Shown in pieces: positions 1 through 8,432 of a stretch of 54,696 bases of DNA. This DNA is from Vibrio ichthyoenteri ATCC 700023 (GTDB taxonomy: Bacteria > Pseudomonadota > Gammaproteobacteria > Enterobacterales > Vibrionaceae): positions 1 through 54,696 of the forward strand of contig NZ_AFWF01000018.1 of the NCBI RefSeq assembly GCF_000222605.1, given 5' to 3'. Position 1 is the first letter of the stretch, and every line of letters starts with the position of its first letter. Below the pieces are notes generated by a model. That model did no database searches, was not told the origin of the DNA, and saw nothing but the letters and a program-made list of their open reading frames with translations. The position numbers and the translations under genes are program-made.

Positions 1-75
1 TTTTTAGGTAACAATGGTGGAATGAAAAAGTTTACTTGCTTCGTTTACTGTGATTTGTGAGTGGTACTTTAGTGA

Positions 76-810
76 TCAATCATAACTTGTAGAGCAGCAC
101 GATGGATTGAAGCACTCAGTTGGATAAATTAGATCCGTTACATTCTCTGGGTTGAGTTGGCGTGCTACAGGGACCTGGAATCGAGTGGCTGTAATTTGAT
201 TGAACATTTGCCAATGATTGAGTAAGCATTGATTGATGTCGTCAGTCTCATCAGACCAAGTTTCAGTAAGAAAAGGCGTTAAGCTTGCAGCGCCATGCGC
301 GTACATGATCATTTGCCATTTTATCTCCCACACTTTGACCGGAGACTCAGGGAACGCTTGATTATATTCTTCTGCCATATTGTTCACGAGCGCTTCTAAT
401 TGGCCTGAGCGATCGATGAAATAATCAAACAGAGCATCTTCCTGACGAACGGCATCGGCGATAAGCTGTATTGGCTGTTTAAATAACAACATATGTGCTA
501 GCAGACGAACAGAGAACAGATAAAGCCTTTCATTAGCAGGAGAGTTTTGCGGTAGGTTGTCGATTATTGTGTGTAGGTATTTGCCCATAAATCGATGCAG
601 CTCATCGCTGATTGCATGCCAAATTTTTTCTTTGCTACCAAAGTGGTGGCGGATCAAGCTATGTGAAACCCCAGCTTGTTCACTGATATTACGTAATGAC
701 ACACGCTCATAGCCAAGCTCGCAAAACATATCGGCGGCTACCATCAGAATCTGTTTTTTTGTGTTCTCAGCATCTTGTGCGCTTCGACGCCCTTGTTTTC
801 TTTCGGTCAT
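76..810 (-). CDS. TetR/AcrR family transcriptional regulator
   Basis: A 244-residue DNA-binding regulator. The N-terminal helix-turn-helix spans about residues 18-64, with the recognition-helix signature VSLRNISEQAGVSHSLIRHHFGS typical of TetR proteins (seen as VSHSLIRHHFGSKEKIW). The rest is a long helical ligand-binding and dimerisation region with no motif that I can tie to a ligand. It is transcribed away from the pha operon, whose first gene starts about 980 bp to the right, so control of pha is possible but unproven. Length is slightly above the usual 190-220 residues, with an extended C-terminus ending in a Cys-rich tail. The start is uncertain because no strong ribosome site precedes it. 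Family is sure; target is unknown. Confidence 0.85.
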   Translation of the reverse strand: MTERKQGRRSAQDAENTKKQILMVAADMFCELGYERVSLRNISEQAGVSHSLIRHHFGSKEKIWHAISDELHRFMGKYLHTIIDNLPQNSPANERLYLFSVRLLAHMLLFKQPIQLIADAVRQEDALFDYFIDRSGQLEALVNNMAEEYNQAFPESPVKVWEIKWQMIMYAHGAASLTPFLTETWSDETDDINQCLLNHWQMFNQITATRFQVPVARQLNPENVTDLIYPTECFNPSCCSTSYD

Positions 811-1049
811 TCGTTTCTACCAACCCTAACTAACCGGGTACTTTTACCAGAAACTTCACCATATTTCATCAATATTAGTTTATTGACCACCTGGAAAATA
901 AACGTTGATCTCAAAAAAAAAATAAATATACTGCACGACTGTGTAGTAAGTGTAACCGTTAAGCGTGGATAACGAGCGGTAACATAAGCGGTGAAAACGA
1001 ACTTTAGTGGATGTGTCTGATCTTTCGATGGACGCTTTGATACTCCAGT

Positions 1050-1226
1050 TTTGACCGGTAATTACTTACTCTATTTGGCTAGGTAGCGTCGGTAACGTTT
1101 AGGCTTTGCACAAATCGTGTGAGCTTGATCTATGTTTGCATGGCGAGCTTCCATCTTTCGAATCAATCCACTGCCAAGGAACTATTGATTTGTTTTCGCC
1201 AACCCAGCACTTGTTGCTGGGTTTTT
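1050..1226 (+). ncRNA. Candidate small RNA ending at an orphan terminator
   Basis: The hairpin with a T-tract at 1201-1226 is a good intrinsic terminator in the + direction, yet the only neighbouring gene on its left is transcribed the other way. A possible promoter lies at TTGACC (1051-1056) followed 16 bp later by TATTTG (1073-1078), which would give a transcript of roughly 140 nt. The sequence is not one I recognise and it does not resemble the conserved Qrr core. Inference only; the 5' end is a guess. Confidence 0.3.
1201..1226 (+). terminator. Intrinsic terminator without upstream gene
   Basis: AACCCAGCAC pairs with GTTGCTGGGTT (small loop), followed by TTTTTT. No + strand gene precedes it, which is the basis for the small RNA candidate. 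Confidence 0.75.
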
Positions 1227-1327
1227 TGTGTCTGCTATTTGTATATCGTAATCGTCAGTCAATACCGTATTACGACGTTAGTCTAATAAATATAATAGAA
1301 GGTAAAATTGATTGTAATTATATATTT

Positions 1328-1363
1328 AACTAATTAGATGATACTAATATCAGCTAATTAGTT
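1328..1363. promoter_or_regulatory. 10-bp inverted repeat, possible operator for the pha operon
   Basis: AACTAATTAG at 1328-1337 and its exact reverse complement CTAATTAGTT at 1354-1363 are separated by 16 bp. It sits in the AT-rich region between the TetR gene and phaB. It may be an operator or a chance AT-rich palindrome; no known consensus is matched. Confidence 0.3.
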
Positions 1364-1789
1364 GAACTAAAGTCGATATAAGATTTATTTTAATTTTTAT
1401 CCCTTCTTAATAAAAGTATCAAATAACTGTAATTATGTAACTTGTTGATATTATTTTGTGAAACGTGGTGTTTTGAGTGCTTAATTTCATGATATCAAAG
1501 GTTTATAATTTAACTTATAAAAGTGTTGATAATAAATTTTAATAAAATCAGTATCTTAACTCGCCATAACAAATATATAACATTTCATTCTAAATGGGAT
1601 CTTTCTCAACTTTACGTAAAATTTAAAACTATTTATTTGAAGTGTCACAATTCCGGATTAGCTTTAGTTAATAGAACAAGGCAATACAAAGATGTTGCCT
1701 TAATTATGTTTTACCTATCAGGCTTAATGAGTTTGATATTTATAAATAGTTTTATCTATTTACCTTGCTGTTAAGAATGGAGTCTATTG

Positions 1790-2530
1790 ATGAAAAAAAT
1801 CGCTTTGATCACAGGATCTAAAGGTGGAATTGGATCTGCGATTTCCTCCCAACTGGTTGCTGATGGCTACCGAGTAATTGCGACCTATTACACGGGCAAG
1901 TTGGAGTGTGCGAAACAATGGTTTGCAGAAAAACACTTTACCGAAGATCAGGTCCGTTTGTTTGAACTGGACGTGACGAATACGGCAGAGTGCGCGGACC
2001 GTTTAGCAACGCTTTTAAGCGAAGAGGGAACGATTGATGTCGTGATCAACAACGCTGGCATTACACGTGATGGTGTTTTCAAAAAAATGACAGCTGATGC
2101 TTGGAAAGAAGTCATCGATACAAATCTAAATAGTGTTTTCAATATCACCCAACCTCTTTTTTCTGCGATGTGTGAAAAAGGGGGAGGTCGCGTTGTAAAT
2201 ATCTCGTCTGTAAATGGTATTAAAGGCCAGTTTGGTCAAACAAACTACAGTGCAGCGAAAGCCGGGATGATTGGTTTTTCGAAAGCGTTGGCAGCGGAAG
2301 GGGCGCGTAGCGGTGTGACAGTTAATGTCGTGGCACCAGGTTATACCATGACGCCAATGGTGGAAATGATGAAACCGGAAGCATTAGAGTTTATCAAAAA
2401 TCAAATTCCAATGAGCCGTTTAGCCGAACCAGCAGAAATCGCACAAGCTGTGAGCTTCCTAGTCAGTGATGCAGGTGCCTATATCACAGGGGAAACCTTG
2501 TCGGTAAATGGCGGCTTGCACATGCAATAA
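1790..2530 (+). CDS. phaB: Acetoacetyl-CoA reductase PhaB
   Basis: NADPH-dependent reduction of acetoacetyl-CoA to (R)-3-hydroxybutyryl-CoA, the monomer for polyhydroxybutyrate. A 246-residue short-chain dehydrogenase: nucleotide-binding glycine motif TGSKGGIGSA at the N-terminus, NNAG, catalytic Ser in NISSVNG and the Tyr-x3-Lys pair in NYSAAKAG. Length matches PhaB of other bacteria (about 246). The ATG at 1790 is chosen because GGAG at 1779-1782 lies 7 nt upstream; a TTG three bases earlier is possible. It is the first gene of the phaB-phaA-phaP-phaC cluster, with phaA starting 15 nt after its stop. Confidence 0.95.
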   Translation: MKKIALITGSKGGIGSAISSQLVADGYRVIATYYTGKLECAKQWFAEKHFTEDQVRLFELDVTNTAECADRLATLLSEEGTIDVVINNAGITRDGVFKKMTADAWKEVIDTNLNSVFNITQPLFSAMCEKGGGRVVNISSVNGIKGQFGQTNYSAAKAGMIGFSKALAAEGARSGVTVNVVAPGYTMTPMVEMMKPEALEFIKNQIPMSRLAEPAEIAQAVSFLVSDAGAYITGETLSVNGGLHMQ

Positions 2531-2545
2531 CGGGGAGCAATGATT

Positions 2546-3760
2546 ATGGAAAAGGTATATATCGTAGCGGCTAAACGCACCGCGATTGGTTCTTTTGGTG
2601 GTTCTCTGAAACATATTAACGCCGGTGATCTTGCTGCTGTAGCGATAAAAGCTGCGCTGGAAGAAAGCCAAGTTGCCAAAGAAACGGTGGATGAAGTTAT
2701 CGTTGGCAATGTTATTGGTGCGGGACAAGGCATGAGCGTAGGCCGCCAAGCAGCCTTGTTTGCGGGTATTCCAGATACAACACCGGCGTACACTTTAAAT
2801 ATGGTTTGTGGCAGCGGGATGAAAACCGTTATGGATGCCATCAGCCATATCCGATCTGGGGATGGCGACATCATCATCGCTGCCGGTGTTGAAGTTATGT
2901 CCCAGATCCCTTTCATCATTCCTAGTGAGGTTAGAAACGGTCATAAAATGGGTAACATGTCGCTAACAGACTTGTTGATCAATGATGGTTTGACCGATGT
3001 ATTTAACCAATATCATATGGGTGTAACGGCGGAGAATGTCGCTAAAGAGGTTGGCATTACGCGTGAACAACAAGATCAATACGCCCTAGCAAGTCAGATG
3101 AAGGCGGTTGCTGCCATTGAAGCTGGGCATTTCAAGAATGAGATAGCACCAGTAGAAGTAAAGCTACGCCGTGAAACTTACACTTTTGCAACTGATGAGT
3201 ACCCTAAAGCGAACACCACACTAGAAAGTTTACAGAAACTGAGACCCGCTTTTGACAGAGAAGGGTCGGTGACTGCGGGTAATGCTTCAGGCCTCAACGA
3301 TGGCGCTAGTGCGATTATTTTGGCCAGTGAGTCTGCGGTAGCAAAACACAATTTAACGCCGATTGCGGAAATAGTGAGTTACGCACAGTCTGGTTTAGAC
3401 CCAAAAATCATGGGCTTAGGTCCGGTTCCTGCAGTAACAAAAGCACTGGCTAAAGCTGAGTTAGCGACTGGCGATATTGACTGTTATGAACTTAATGAGG
3501 CTTTCGCCGCTCAGGCATTAGGGGTCATTCATCGCTTGGCTGAAGTACACCAAGTGCCAGTAAACAGTATTTTAGATAAAGCGAATCCAAATGGTGGCGC
3601 TATTGCTCTTGGGCATCCGCTAGGGGCATCAGGTAACCGTATTTTGGTTTCACTTATCCATGAGTTAAATCGAAGTGACGGCCAGTATGGCGTTGCGTCT
3701 CTATGTGTTGGCGGAGGTATGGGTACCGCTGTCATCGTTAAATCAATCAAATGGAATTAA
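2546..3760 (+). CDS. phaA: Acetyl-CoA acetyltransferase (beta-ketothiolase) PhaA
   Basis: Condenses two acetyl-CoA into acetoacetyl-CoA, the entry step to polyhydroxybutyrate. 404 residues, thiolase fold. The nucleophile Cys88 is in NMVCGSG, the catalytic His in GHPLGASG, and the second Cys in CVGGGMG close to the C-terminus; all three are intact. The start is set at the ATG at 2546 because GGGGAG at 2532-2537 is 8 nt away; the in-frame ATG at 2540 is too close to it. It lies between phaB and the phasin gene on the same strand and is clearly part of the same operon. Confidence 0.95.
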   Translation: MEKVYIVAAKRTAIGSFGGSLKHINAGDLAAVAIKAALEESQVAKETVDEVIVGNVIGAGQGMSVGRQAALFAGIPDTTPAYTLNMVCGSGMKTVMDAISHIRSGDGDIIIAAGVEVMSQIPFIIPSEVRNGHKMGNMSLTDLLINDGLTDVFNQYHMGVTAENVAKEVGITREQQDQYALASQMKAVAAIEAGHFKNEIAPVEVKLRRETYTFATDEYPKANTTLESLQKLRPAFDREGSVTAGNASGLNDGASAIILASESAVAKHNLTPIAEIVSYAQSGLDPKIMGLGPVPAVTKALAKAELATGDIDCYELNEAFAAQALGVIHRLAEVHQVPVNSILDKANPNGGAIALGHPLGASGNRILVSLIHELNRSDGQYGVASLCVGGGMGTAVIVKSIKWN

Positions 3761-3785
3761 ACTTAATCACTTAGGAGTGTTAGTC

Positions 3786-4133
3786 ATGTATACAGACTTT
3801 TTCAAAAATTTTAGCGATCAAACTGAGAAAACCCTAGAGCCGTACGTGAAGTTCAACAAGCTAGTAACGAAGAACGTTGAAGTGCTTACAGAGCTTCAAC
3901 TAAATGCCATTCGTACCTACAGTGAGATGGGCTTGACACAAATGAAAGCGGCAACAGAAGTGAAAGACGTGACTTCTTTGACCGTTTTTAATAGCCAACA
4001 GCTAAATGTCCTATCGAAACTTTCTCAGCAAATGACCAATGATAGCAATAAGCTTCAGTCGATTGCTCAAGAGTTTAAAGATGATGTTGAGCAACTAACA
4101 TCGGAAAACTTAAAGACAGTGACACCAGCATAA
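3786..4133 (+). CDS. phaP: Phasin family protein (PHB granule-associated)
   Basis: A 115-residue, helical, polar protein without signal peptide, rich in Gln, Lys, Thr and Asn, fitting the phasin family that coats polyhydroxybutyrate granules and controls their size and number. The start at 3786 (MYTDFFKNFSDQTEK) has GGAG at 3774-3777 about 8 nt upstream; a longer frame running back into phaA is not credible. It follows phaA by 25 nt and is separated from phaC by an intrinsic terminator, so it probably ends the abundant part of the transcript. Assignment rests on composition, size and operon position. Confidence 0.88.
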   Translation: MYTDFFKNFSDQTEKTLEPYVKFNKLVTKNVEVLTELQLNAIRTYSEMGLTQMKAATEVKDVTSLTVFNSQQLNVLSKLSQQMTNDSNKLQSIAQEFKDDVEQLTSENLKTVTPA

Positions 4134-4146
4134 TCACTGACTTATT

Positions 4147-4171
4147 GCCGCCTTTATTAAGGCGGCTTTTT
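4147..4171 (+). terminator. Intrinsic terminator between phaP and phaC
   Basis: GCCGCC (4147-4152), loop, GGCGGC (4161-4166), then TTTTT. It lies inside the pha cluster and should reduce read-through into the synthase gene, giving more phasin than synthase. Confidence 0.8.
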
Positions 4172-4191
4172 CCGATCATAGGAGTTGCATC

Positions 4192-5976
4192 ATGTTTCAA
4201 CACTTCTTTTCGGACTACCTTGTGAAGCTCCAGGAATCCAATCAACAATGGTGGAATGATCTCGAACTAAACAGGGCGTCCGCAAATACCCCGCTTAATA
4301 AAGCCATGCAAGAACTCAATTTTGAAGATACGGCTAAGCTTTTGGAAGGCGCGTCAAATCAGCCGGCTGCGATGTTGGAAATTCAGGCTAAATGGTGGAC
4401 CCAGCAACTGGAAATTTGGCAGAACGTCGCTTTGACAGGTAATACAGAGTCAGTCGTGTCTGCTGAAAAAGGTGACAAGCGATTCAGTAGTGACAGCTGG
4501 CAAAATGAATTGGTGTTTAACTTTATTAAACAATCCTATCTGCTGTTTAGCAAAACCTACCTAGAAACAATCGACAGTGTCGAAGGACTGGATGAAAAAG
4601 CGAAAGAACGCTTAACATTTTTTTCTCGCCAAGCTCTCAACGCGTTATCACCAAGCAATTTTATTGCGACTAACCCTGATTTGCTCAAACTCACGATTGA
4701 GCAGAATGGTGAAAACCTCTTAGCAGGTCTTGATCAGTTTAAGAACGATTTAGATTCAAGTGCCGACATTTTAAAAGTTCGCATGACGAACAATAATGCT
4801 TTTCGTCTTGGTGATGATGTTGCCAATACTCAAGGTGATGTTGTCTATAAGAATGAATTGTTTGAGCTCATCCAATATCGTCCACTAACGGAACAAGTGC
4901 ATGCTACGCCGCTACTGATTGTTCCGCCATTTGTGAATAAATACTACATTCTTGATCTACGTGAAAAGAACTCAATGGTTCGTTGGCTGCTAGAGCAAGG
5001 ACATTGTGTATTTATGATCTCTTGGCGCAACCCTGGCCAAGCTCAGCACGAGTTGGAGTTTGGTGATTACGTCACTGAAGGTGTGGCAAAGGCTGTGTCT
5101 GCGATCGAGGATATCACTGGTCAATCCCAGATTAATGCTGCTGGTTATTGTATTGGCGGTACGGTTTTAGCGTCTACAATTGCCTACTATGCCGCTAAGC
5201 GAATGAAGAAACGTATTAAGAGCGCGAGCTTTTTTACTACGTTATTGGATTTTGCTCAACCAGGAGAGGTTGGTGCATACATTAATGAGCCAGTGATCAA
5301 TGCCATAGAAGTTCAGAACAACGCTAAAGGCTATATGGATGGTCGCTCTTTAAGCGTGACGTTCAGCCTGTTACGTGAGAACAGCTTGTATTGGAATTAC
5401 TATGTTGATAACTATCTCAAAGGCGTTAGTCCGGTAGATTTTGATCTACTTTATTGGAACAGTGATAGCACTAATATTGCCGCACCCACGCATAATTTTA
5501 TGCTTCGTGAGCTCTATTTGGAGAATAAACTTGTTCAAGATAAAGGAGTGAAAATTGGTGGGGTTTGGATCGATTTAGATAAGATCAAAATTCCAAGCTA
5601 TTTCATTTCGACTAAGGAAGACCATATTGCACTCTGGCAAGGTACGTACCGCGGGGCACTAAACGTCGGCGGAAATAAGACCTTTGTACTCGGTGAATCA
5701 GGCCATATAGCGGGAATCGTAAACCACCCGGCAAAGAATAAATATGGTTTTTGGACCAACGATAGCCTTGATGAAAATGCGGACGAGTGGTTGGCGAATG
5801 CAGAACATCATGAGGGTTCATGGTGGGGACATTGGCATGAATGGTTATTGGCCTTCAATCCCGACCAACAAGTTGAACCTTATCCGCAAGGTAATGAACA
5901 ATTTCCGGTGATTGGAACCGCGCCAGGATTGTATGTAAAACAAGTGTTGCCGATTGAACAAGAAGAGATGGCTTGA
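4192..5976 (+). CDS. phaC: Class I polyhydroxyalkanoate synthase PhaC
   Basis: Polymerises (R)-3-hydroxyacyl-CoA into polyhydroxyalkanoate on the surface of granules in the cytoplasm. 594 residues, the usual class I length. The C-terminal alpha/beta hydrolase domain has the lipase-like box GYCIGG with nucleophile Cys320, followed by Asp477 (in KEDH) and His505 (in SGHIAG), the full catalytic triad. The N-terminal part of about 200 residues is the family-specific domain. No phaE partner is present, again class I. Start at 4192 has GGAG at 4181-4184, 7 nt upstream. It is separated from phaP by a terminator and followed by another at 6047-6071. Confidence 0.96.
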   Translation: MFQHFFSDYLVKLQESNQQWWNDLELNRASANTPLNKAMQELNFEDTAKLLEGASNQPAAMLEIQAKWWTQQLEIWQNVALTGNTESVVSAEKGDKRFSSDSWQNELVFNFIKQSYLLFSKTYLETIDSVEGLDEKAKERLTFFSRQALNALSPSNFIATNPDLLKLTIEQNGENLLAGLDQFKNDLDSSADILKVRMTNNNAFRLGDDVANTQGDVVYKNELFELIQYRPLTEQVHATPLLIVPPFVNKYYILDLREKNSMVRWLLEQGHCVFMISWRNPGQAQHELEFGDYVTEGVAKAVSAIEDITGQSQINAAGYCIGGTVLASTIAYYAAKRMKKRIKSASFFTTLLDFAQPGEVGAYINEPVINAIEVQNNAKGYMDGRSLSVTFSLLRENSLYWNYYVDNYLKGVSPVDFDLLYWNSDSTNIAAPTHNFMLRELYLENKLVQDKGVKIGGVWIDLDKIKIPSYFISTKEDHIALWQGTYRGALNVGGNKTFVLGESGHIAGIVNHPAKNKYGFWTNDSLDENADEWLANAEHHEGSWWGHWHEWLLAFNPDQQVEPYPQGNEQFPVIGTAPGLYVKQVLPIEQEEMA

Positions 5977-6407
5977 TCTCTTTCAATTTGTAGGTGACAG
6001 AATGTCGTCGTACGGTTTTGAAACTGGCTGTATGACGGACAAGATTAAAAAGGGGCTTTTTGCCCCTTTTTCTATGTTGGGATCTCCGAGAATGACCAGG
6101 CTTTGTATGGCGTATTTGTACTGAGAGAAAACGTGTTAATCGGCGAATAGCAAATAGTAATGATAGATAATCTAAGTCAGTTCGCATTTTGTAGCATTGG
6201 GACTCATATTCCAAAATTATCTATAGCTTTCATTTCTTTATCGCTTAATAGTACCCGTAACGTGTAGAACTATTAGTCGTTTAGTTCATCAATTATTTCG
6301 ACGATAAAGTGCGTGATAATTATGACGACTCAGTGTGGTATAGGGAGTTATTTCACTTGGTCTTGTTTCAAACATTATTTTGTCGGTTGTATGTACTTTC
6401 ATCGAGT
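5977..6407. other. Intergenic region between phaC and the lipocalin gene
   Basis: About 430 bp. It contains the terminator at 6047-6071 and, to its right, AT-rich sequence that should hold the lipocalin promoter. Open frames on either strand here (including an extension of the lipocalin frame back to 6309) have no ribosome site and no recognisable product. Confidence 0.55.
6047..6071. terminator. Intrinsic terminator after phaC
   Basis: AAAAAGGGGC pairs with GCCCCTTTTT around a T-rich loop, with A and T tracts on the two sides, so it can act in both directions. It closes the pha operon. Confidence 0.85.
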
Positions 6408-6929
6408 ATGCTAAAACTGGCGCTAGGATTGAGTAGCGTAGTCATGTTGAATGGCTGTTTAGGTATGCCTGAAACGGTAAAGCCGGTCGACAACTTTGAA
6501 CTCAATCGCTATCTCGGCACCTGGTATGAGATTGCTCGTCTAGATCATTCATTTGAAGCTGGGCTAGAACGAGTTTCAGCCGAATATAACCGACTACCCA
6601 AAGGCGGAATTTCGGTAAAAAATCGAGGATATGACCCAGAATCAGACGAATGGGTAGAAGCAACTGGCCAGGCATTTTTCGTTAATCAAGATGATCAGGG
6701 TTACTTACAAGTGTCTTTTTTTGGGCCTTTTTACAGCTCTTATGTGATATTTGAGCTTGATAAAGAAGGCTATCAGCATGCTTTTGTTTCCGGCCCCAAT
6801 TATGACTACTTATGGTTACTGTCTCGTACCCCTGATGTTTCAGATGAATTAAAAAACAAATTTCGTCTTCAAGCGAGAACCTTAGGCTTTGATGTGGATG
6901 AATTGATTTTTGTCGAACAAGAGCTTTGA
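6408..6929 (+). CDS. blc: Outer-membrane lipocalin (Blc/VlpA type)
   Basis: A 173-residue lipoprotein of the bacterial lipocalin family, which binds fatty acids or lysophospholipids at the outer membrane. From the chosen start, MLKLALGLSSVVMLNGC is a lipoprotein signal with lipobox LNGC. The lipocalin signature RYLGTWYEIARLDH follows directly, and later segments such as LQVSFFGPFYSSY and YDYLWLLSRTP match Blc closely. The frame stays open back to 6309, but the extra N-terminal residues would bury the signal peptide. No strong ribosome site is visible, so the start rests on the signal sequence. Family assignment is firm. Confidence 0.9.
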   Translation: MLKLALGLSSVVMLNGCLGMPETVKPVDNFELNRYLGTWYEIARLDHSFEAGLERVSAEYNRLPKGGISVKNRGYDPESDEWVEATGQAFFVNQDDQGYLQVSFFGPFYSSYVIFELDKEGYQHAFVSGPNYDYLWLLSRTPDVSDELKNKFRLQARTLGFDVDELIFVEQEL

Positions 6930-7020
6930 TTAGATGACATCGTGAATCATCAGAGCTTAGGGCTATGATTCTTCCGAACATTATATGTTTTAACCGAAAG
7001 ACAAACTTTGTTACATATTG

Positions 7021-7050
7021 CCCCGATATTAAATTGATTTAATATCGGGG
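7021..7050. repeat. Perfect 13-bp palindrome between lipocalin and S41 genes
   Basis: CCCCGATATTAAA (7021-7033) and TTTAATATCGGGG (7038-7050) are exact reverse complements around a 4-nt loop. There is no T-tract directly after it on either strand, so it is not a standard terminator. It may be an operator for the downstream gene (start 50 nt away), or a 3' stabilising hairpin for the lipocalin transcript. Confidence 0.6.
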
Positions 7051-7100
7051 CCAACGTACCTTTTCGCTTAAGCCATTTAGATGTTTTTGATGAGGGTACA

Positions 7101-8129
7101 ATGCGAACGGTTCTCGGTTTGACGTTATTTTCGATCTTTAGTTTAGTCTCTACCACGGTCAAATCAGAGCATGCAACTTGTCATCAAAACTTTACTGAGC
7201 TAACCAAGTTGGTCGAAAACAATTATGCTGGTTATGCAGATAATATTCGTCAACAGATCGAAGCTTCAGAGATAAAAACTCTCGGCCATATTCAGTATGA
7301 GTCAGCGGTAGATTGCTTTGCCACGTTATCTAATTGGCTTGCTGTATTTGCAGATCCTCATTTAAAAATTACCTATATCGATCATCAACAACTCGCCAAG
7401 ACCATTTCTTCTGAGCCTCAACTCCGTTGGTTGTCTGATACTGTGTTATCCCTTTACCTTGGCGATTTCTCAGCCACAAATAGGGAGTCGTTAGCGAGTT
7501 TTTTGCAGCGTAAAATGCCTGATTTACTGCGTGCAGAAGGGGTTATTATTGATGTTCGTGGTAATCAAGGCAGTAGTTTTCTGGCAATGCGCCAGATACT
7601 AGAACTGATTGGAACAGAAGGCTATCAATCTCTCTGGCATGTACTTGCATCGCCTTCAAACAAAGCATTTTATCAACGTCTGTTGGAGCAACTGGATTCA
7701 AGTCACTCACTTGAAATTACTGCAATGTATTCGAACTTAGTGCGGCAAATGACGGCTTATCCGAATACATGGGTTGAATATAATTGGCCTAGCGTGAAGC
7801 AGGACAATGTTTTGCCCAACATAAAAAAAATCTATGTGTTAACGGACAAAACGGTGGCCAATGCAGCGGAAGAGTTTGTCATTGCAGCCCGTTCAAATAA
7901 TAAAGTGACAGTGATCGGCACCAATACATTTGGTGCTCTCGATTATGGTCAGGTTGTCGCTTATCCTATTGGTATTGATCAATATCAGGTGTTGATTCCA
8001 AGCCAAAAACGAGTGTGGTACCAGTACGGTCCCATCGACAATAAAGGCTTACCACCCGATATCGTTTCTCACCTTAGTGGCGATGAATTGCTCTCTTATA
8101 CTCATGATCTACTGTCTCAACAGCTTTGA
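7101..8129 (+). CDS. Secreted S41-fold peptidase-like protein, catalytic residues missing
   Basis: 342 residues with an N-terminal signal peptide (about 22 residues), so exported. The C-terminal half has the S41 (tail-specific/C-terminal processing peptidase) landmarks: VIIDVRGNQGSS, then NAAEEFVIAARSNNKVTVIG and TFGALDYG. Aligned by eye to Tsp, the catalytic Ser position is Asn254, and the Lys 25 residues later is Ala279; the Asp position between them is Ser265. The fold is therefore kept but proteolysis by the known mechanism should be lost. No PDZ domain is obvious. Start at 7101 has GAGGG a few bases upstream. A different mechanism or a binding role is possible. Confidence 0.8.
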   Translation: MRTVLGLTLFSIFSLVSTTVKSEHATCHQNFTELTKLVENNYAGYADNIRQQIEASEIKTLGHIQYESAVDCFATLSNWLAVFADPHLKITYIDHQQLAKTISSEPQLRWLSDTVLSLYLGDFSATNRESLASFLQRKMPDLLRAEGVIIDVRGNQGSSFLAMRQILELIGTEGYQSLWHVLASPSNKAFYQRLLEQLDSSHSLEITAMYSNLVRQMTAYPNTWVEYNWPSVKQDNVLPNIKKIYVLTDKTVANAAEEFVIAARSNNKVTVIGTNTFGALDYGQVVAYPIGIDQYQVLIPSQKRVWYQYGPIDNKGLPPDIVSHLSGDELLSYTHDLLSQQL

Positions 8130-8432
8130 CAATTCAAGGATATGTTGAGAAGCGTGATATGAAAAGATGGCATCATAGCAAATCAAACATACGTTCGTTA
8201 CGCAAGCTATAGTTACTCGAATCCCACCTCAATGCAGATAAATGCCACATTGGTGTATTAGTAATTACTTATTTAGCATTGACTTAATATTATGTATAAG
8301 TAAAATCTAATATAAGATTAAAATATATACAATTCAAACATGCAGTCATTATCGAACACCGTAGTAATGATTAGGTCTGTAATTTTGTTTAGGTGATGAT
8401 GAAGAGGCAGGTTAACCAGTGGAGAAATCATT
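8130..8432. other. AT-rich intergenic region before the YeeE/YedE pair
   Basis: About 300 bp without a gene. The right half is very AT-rich. A short near-palindrome, AATCT (8304-8308) and AGATT (8315-8319), lies about 115 bp ahead of the transporter genes and could be an operator; I see no firm promoter or terminator. Confidence 0.4.

Larger units (their letters stand above)
811..1789. other. Long AT-rich intergenic region upstream of phaB
   Basis: About 980 bp without a convincing protein gene. Short open frames are present (for example around 1106-1333 and 1523-1774) but lack ribosome sites and have no recognisable products. The left part ends in a strong + strand terminator at 1201-1226 that has no gene in front of it. 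The right part, from about 1230, is very AT-rich and contains a 10-bp inverted repeat at 1328-1363. It must hold the promoters of the TetR gene and the pha operon; I could not place them with confidence. Confidence 0.6.

Noticed and set aside
1523-1774. Open frame of 83 codons before phaB
   Set aside because: It lies in very AT-rich DNA, has no ribosome site and reads like random low-complexity sequence, so I left it out as a gene.
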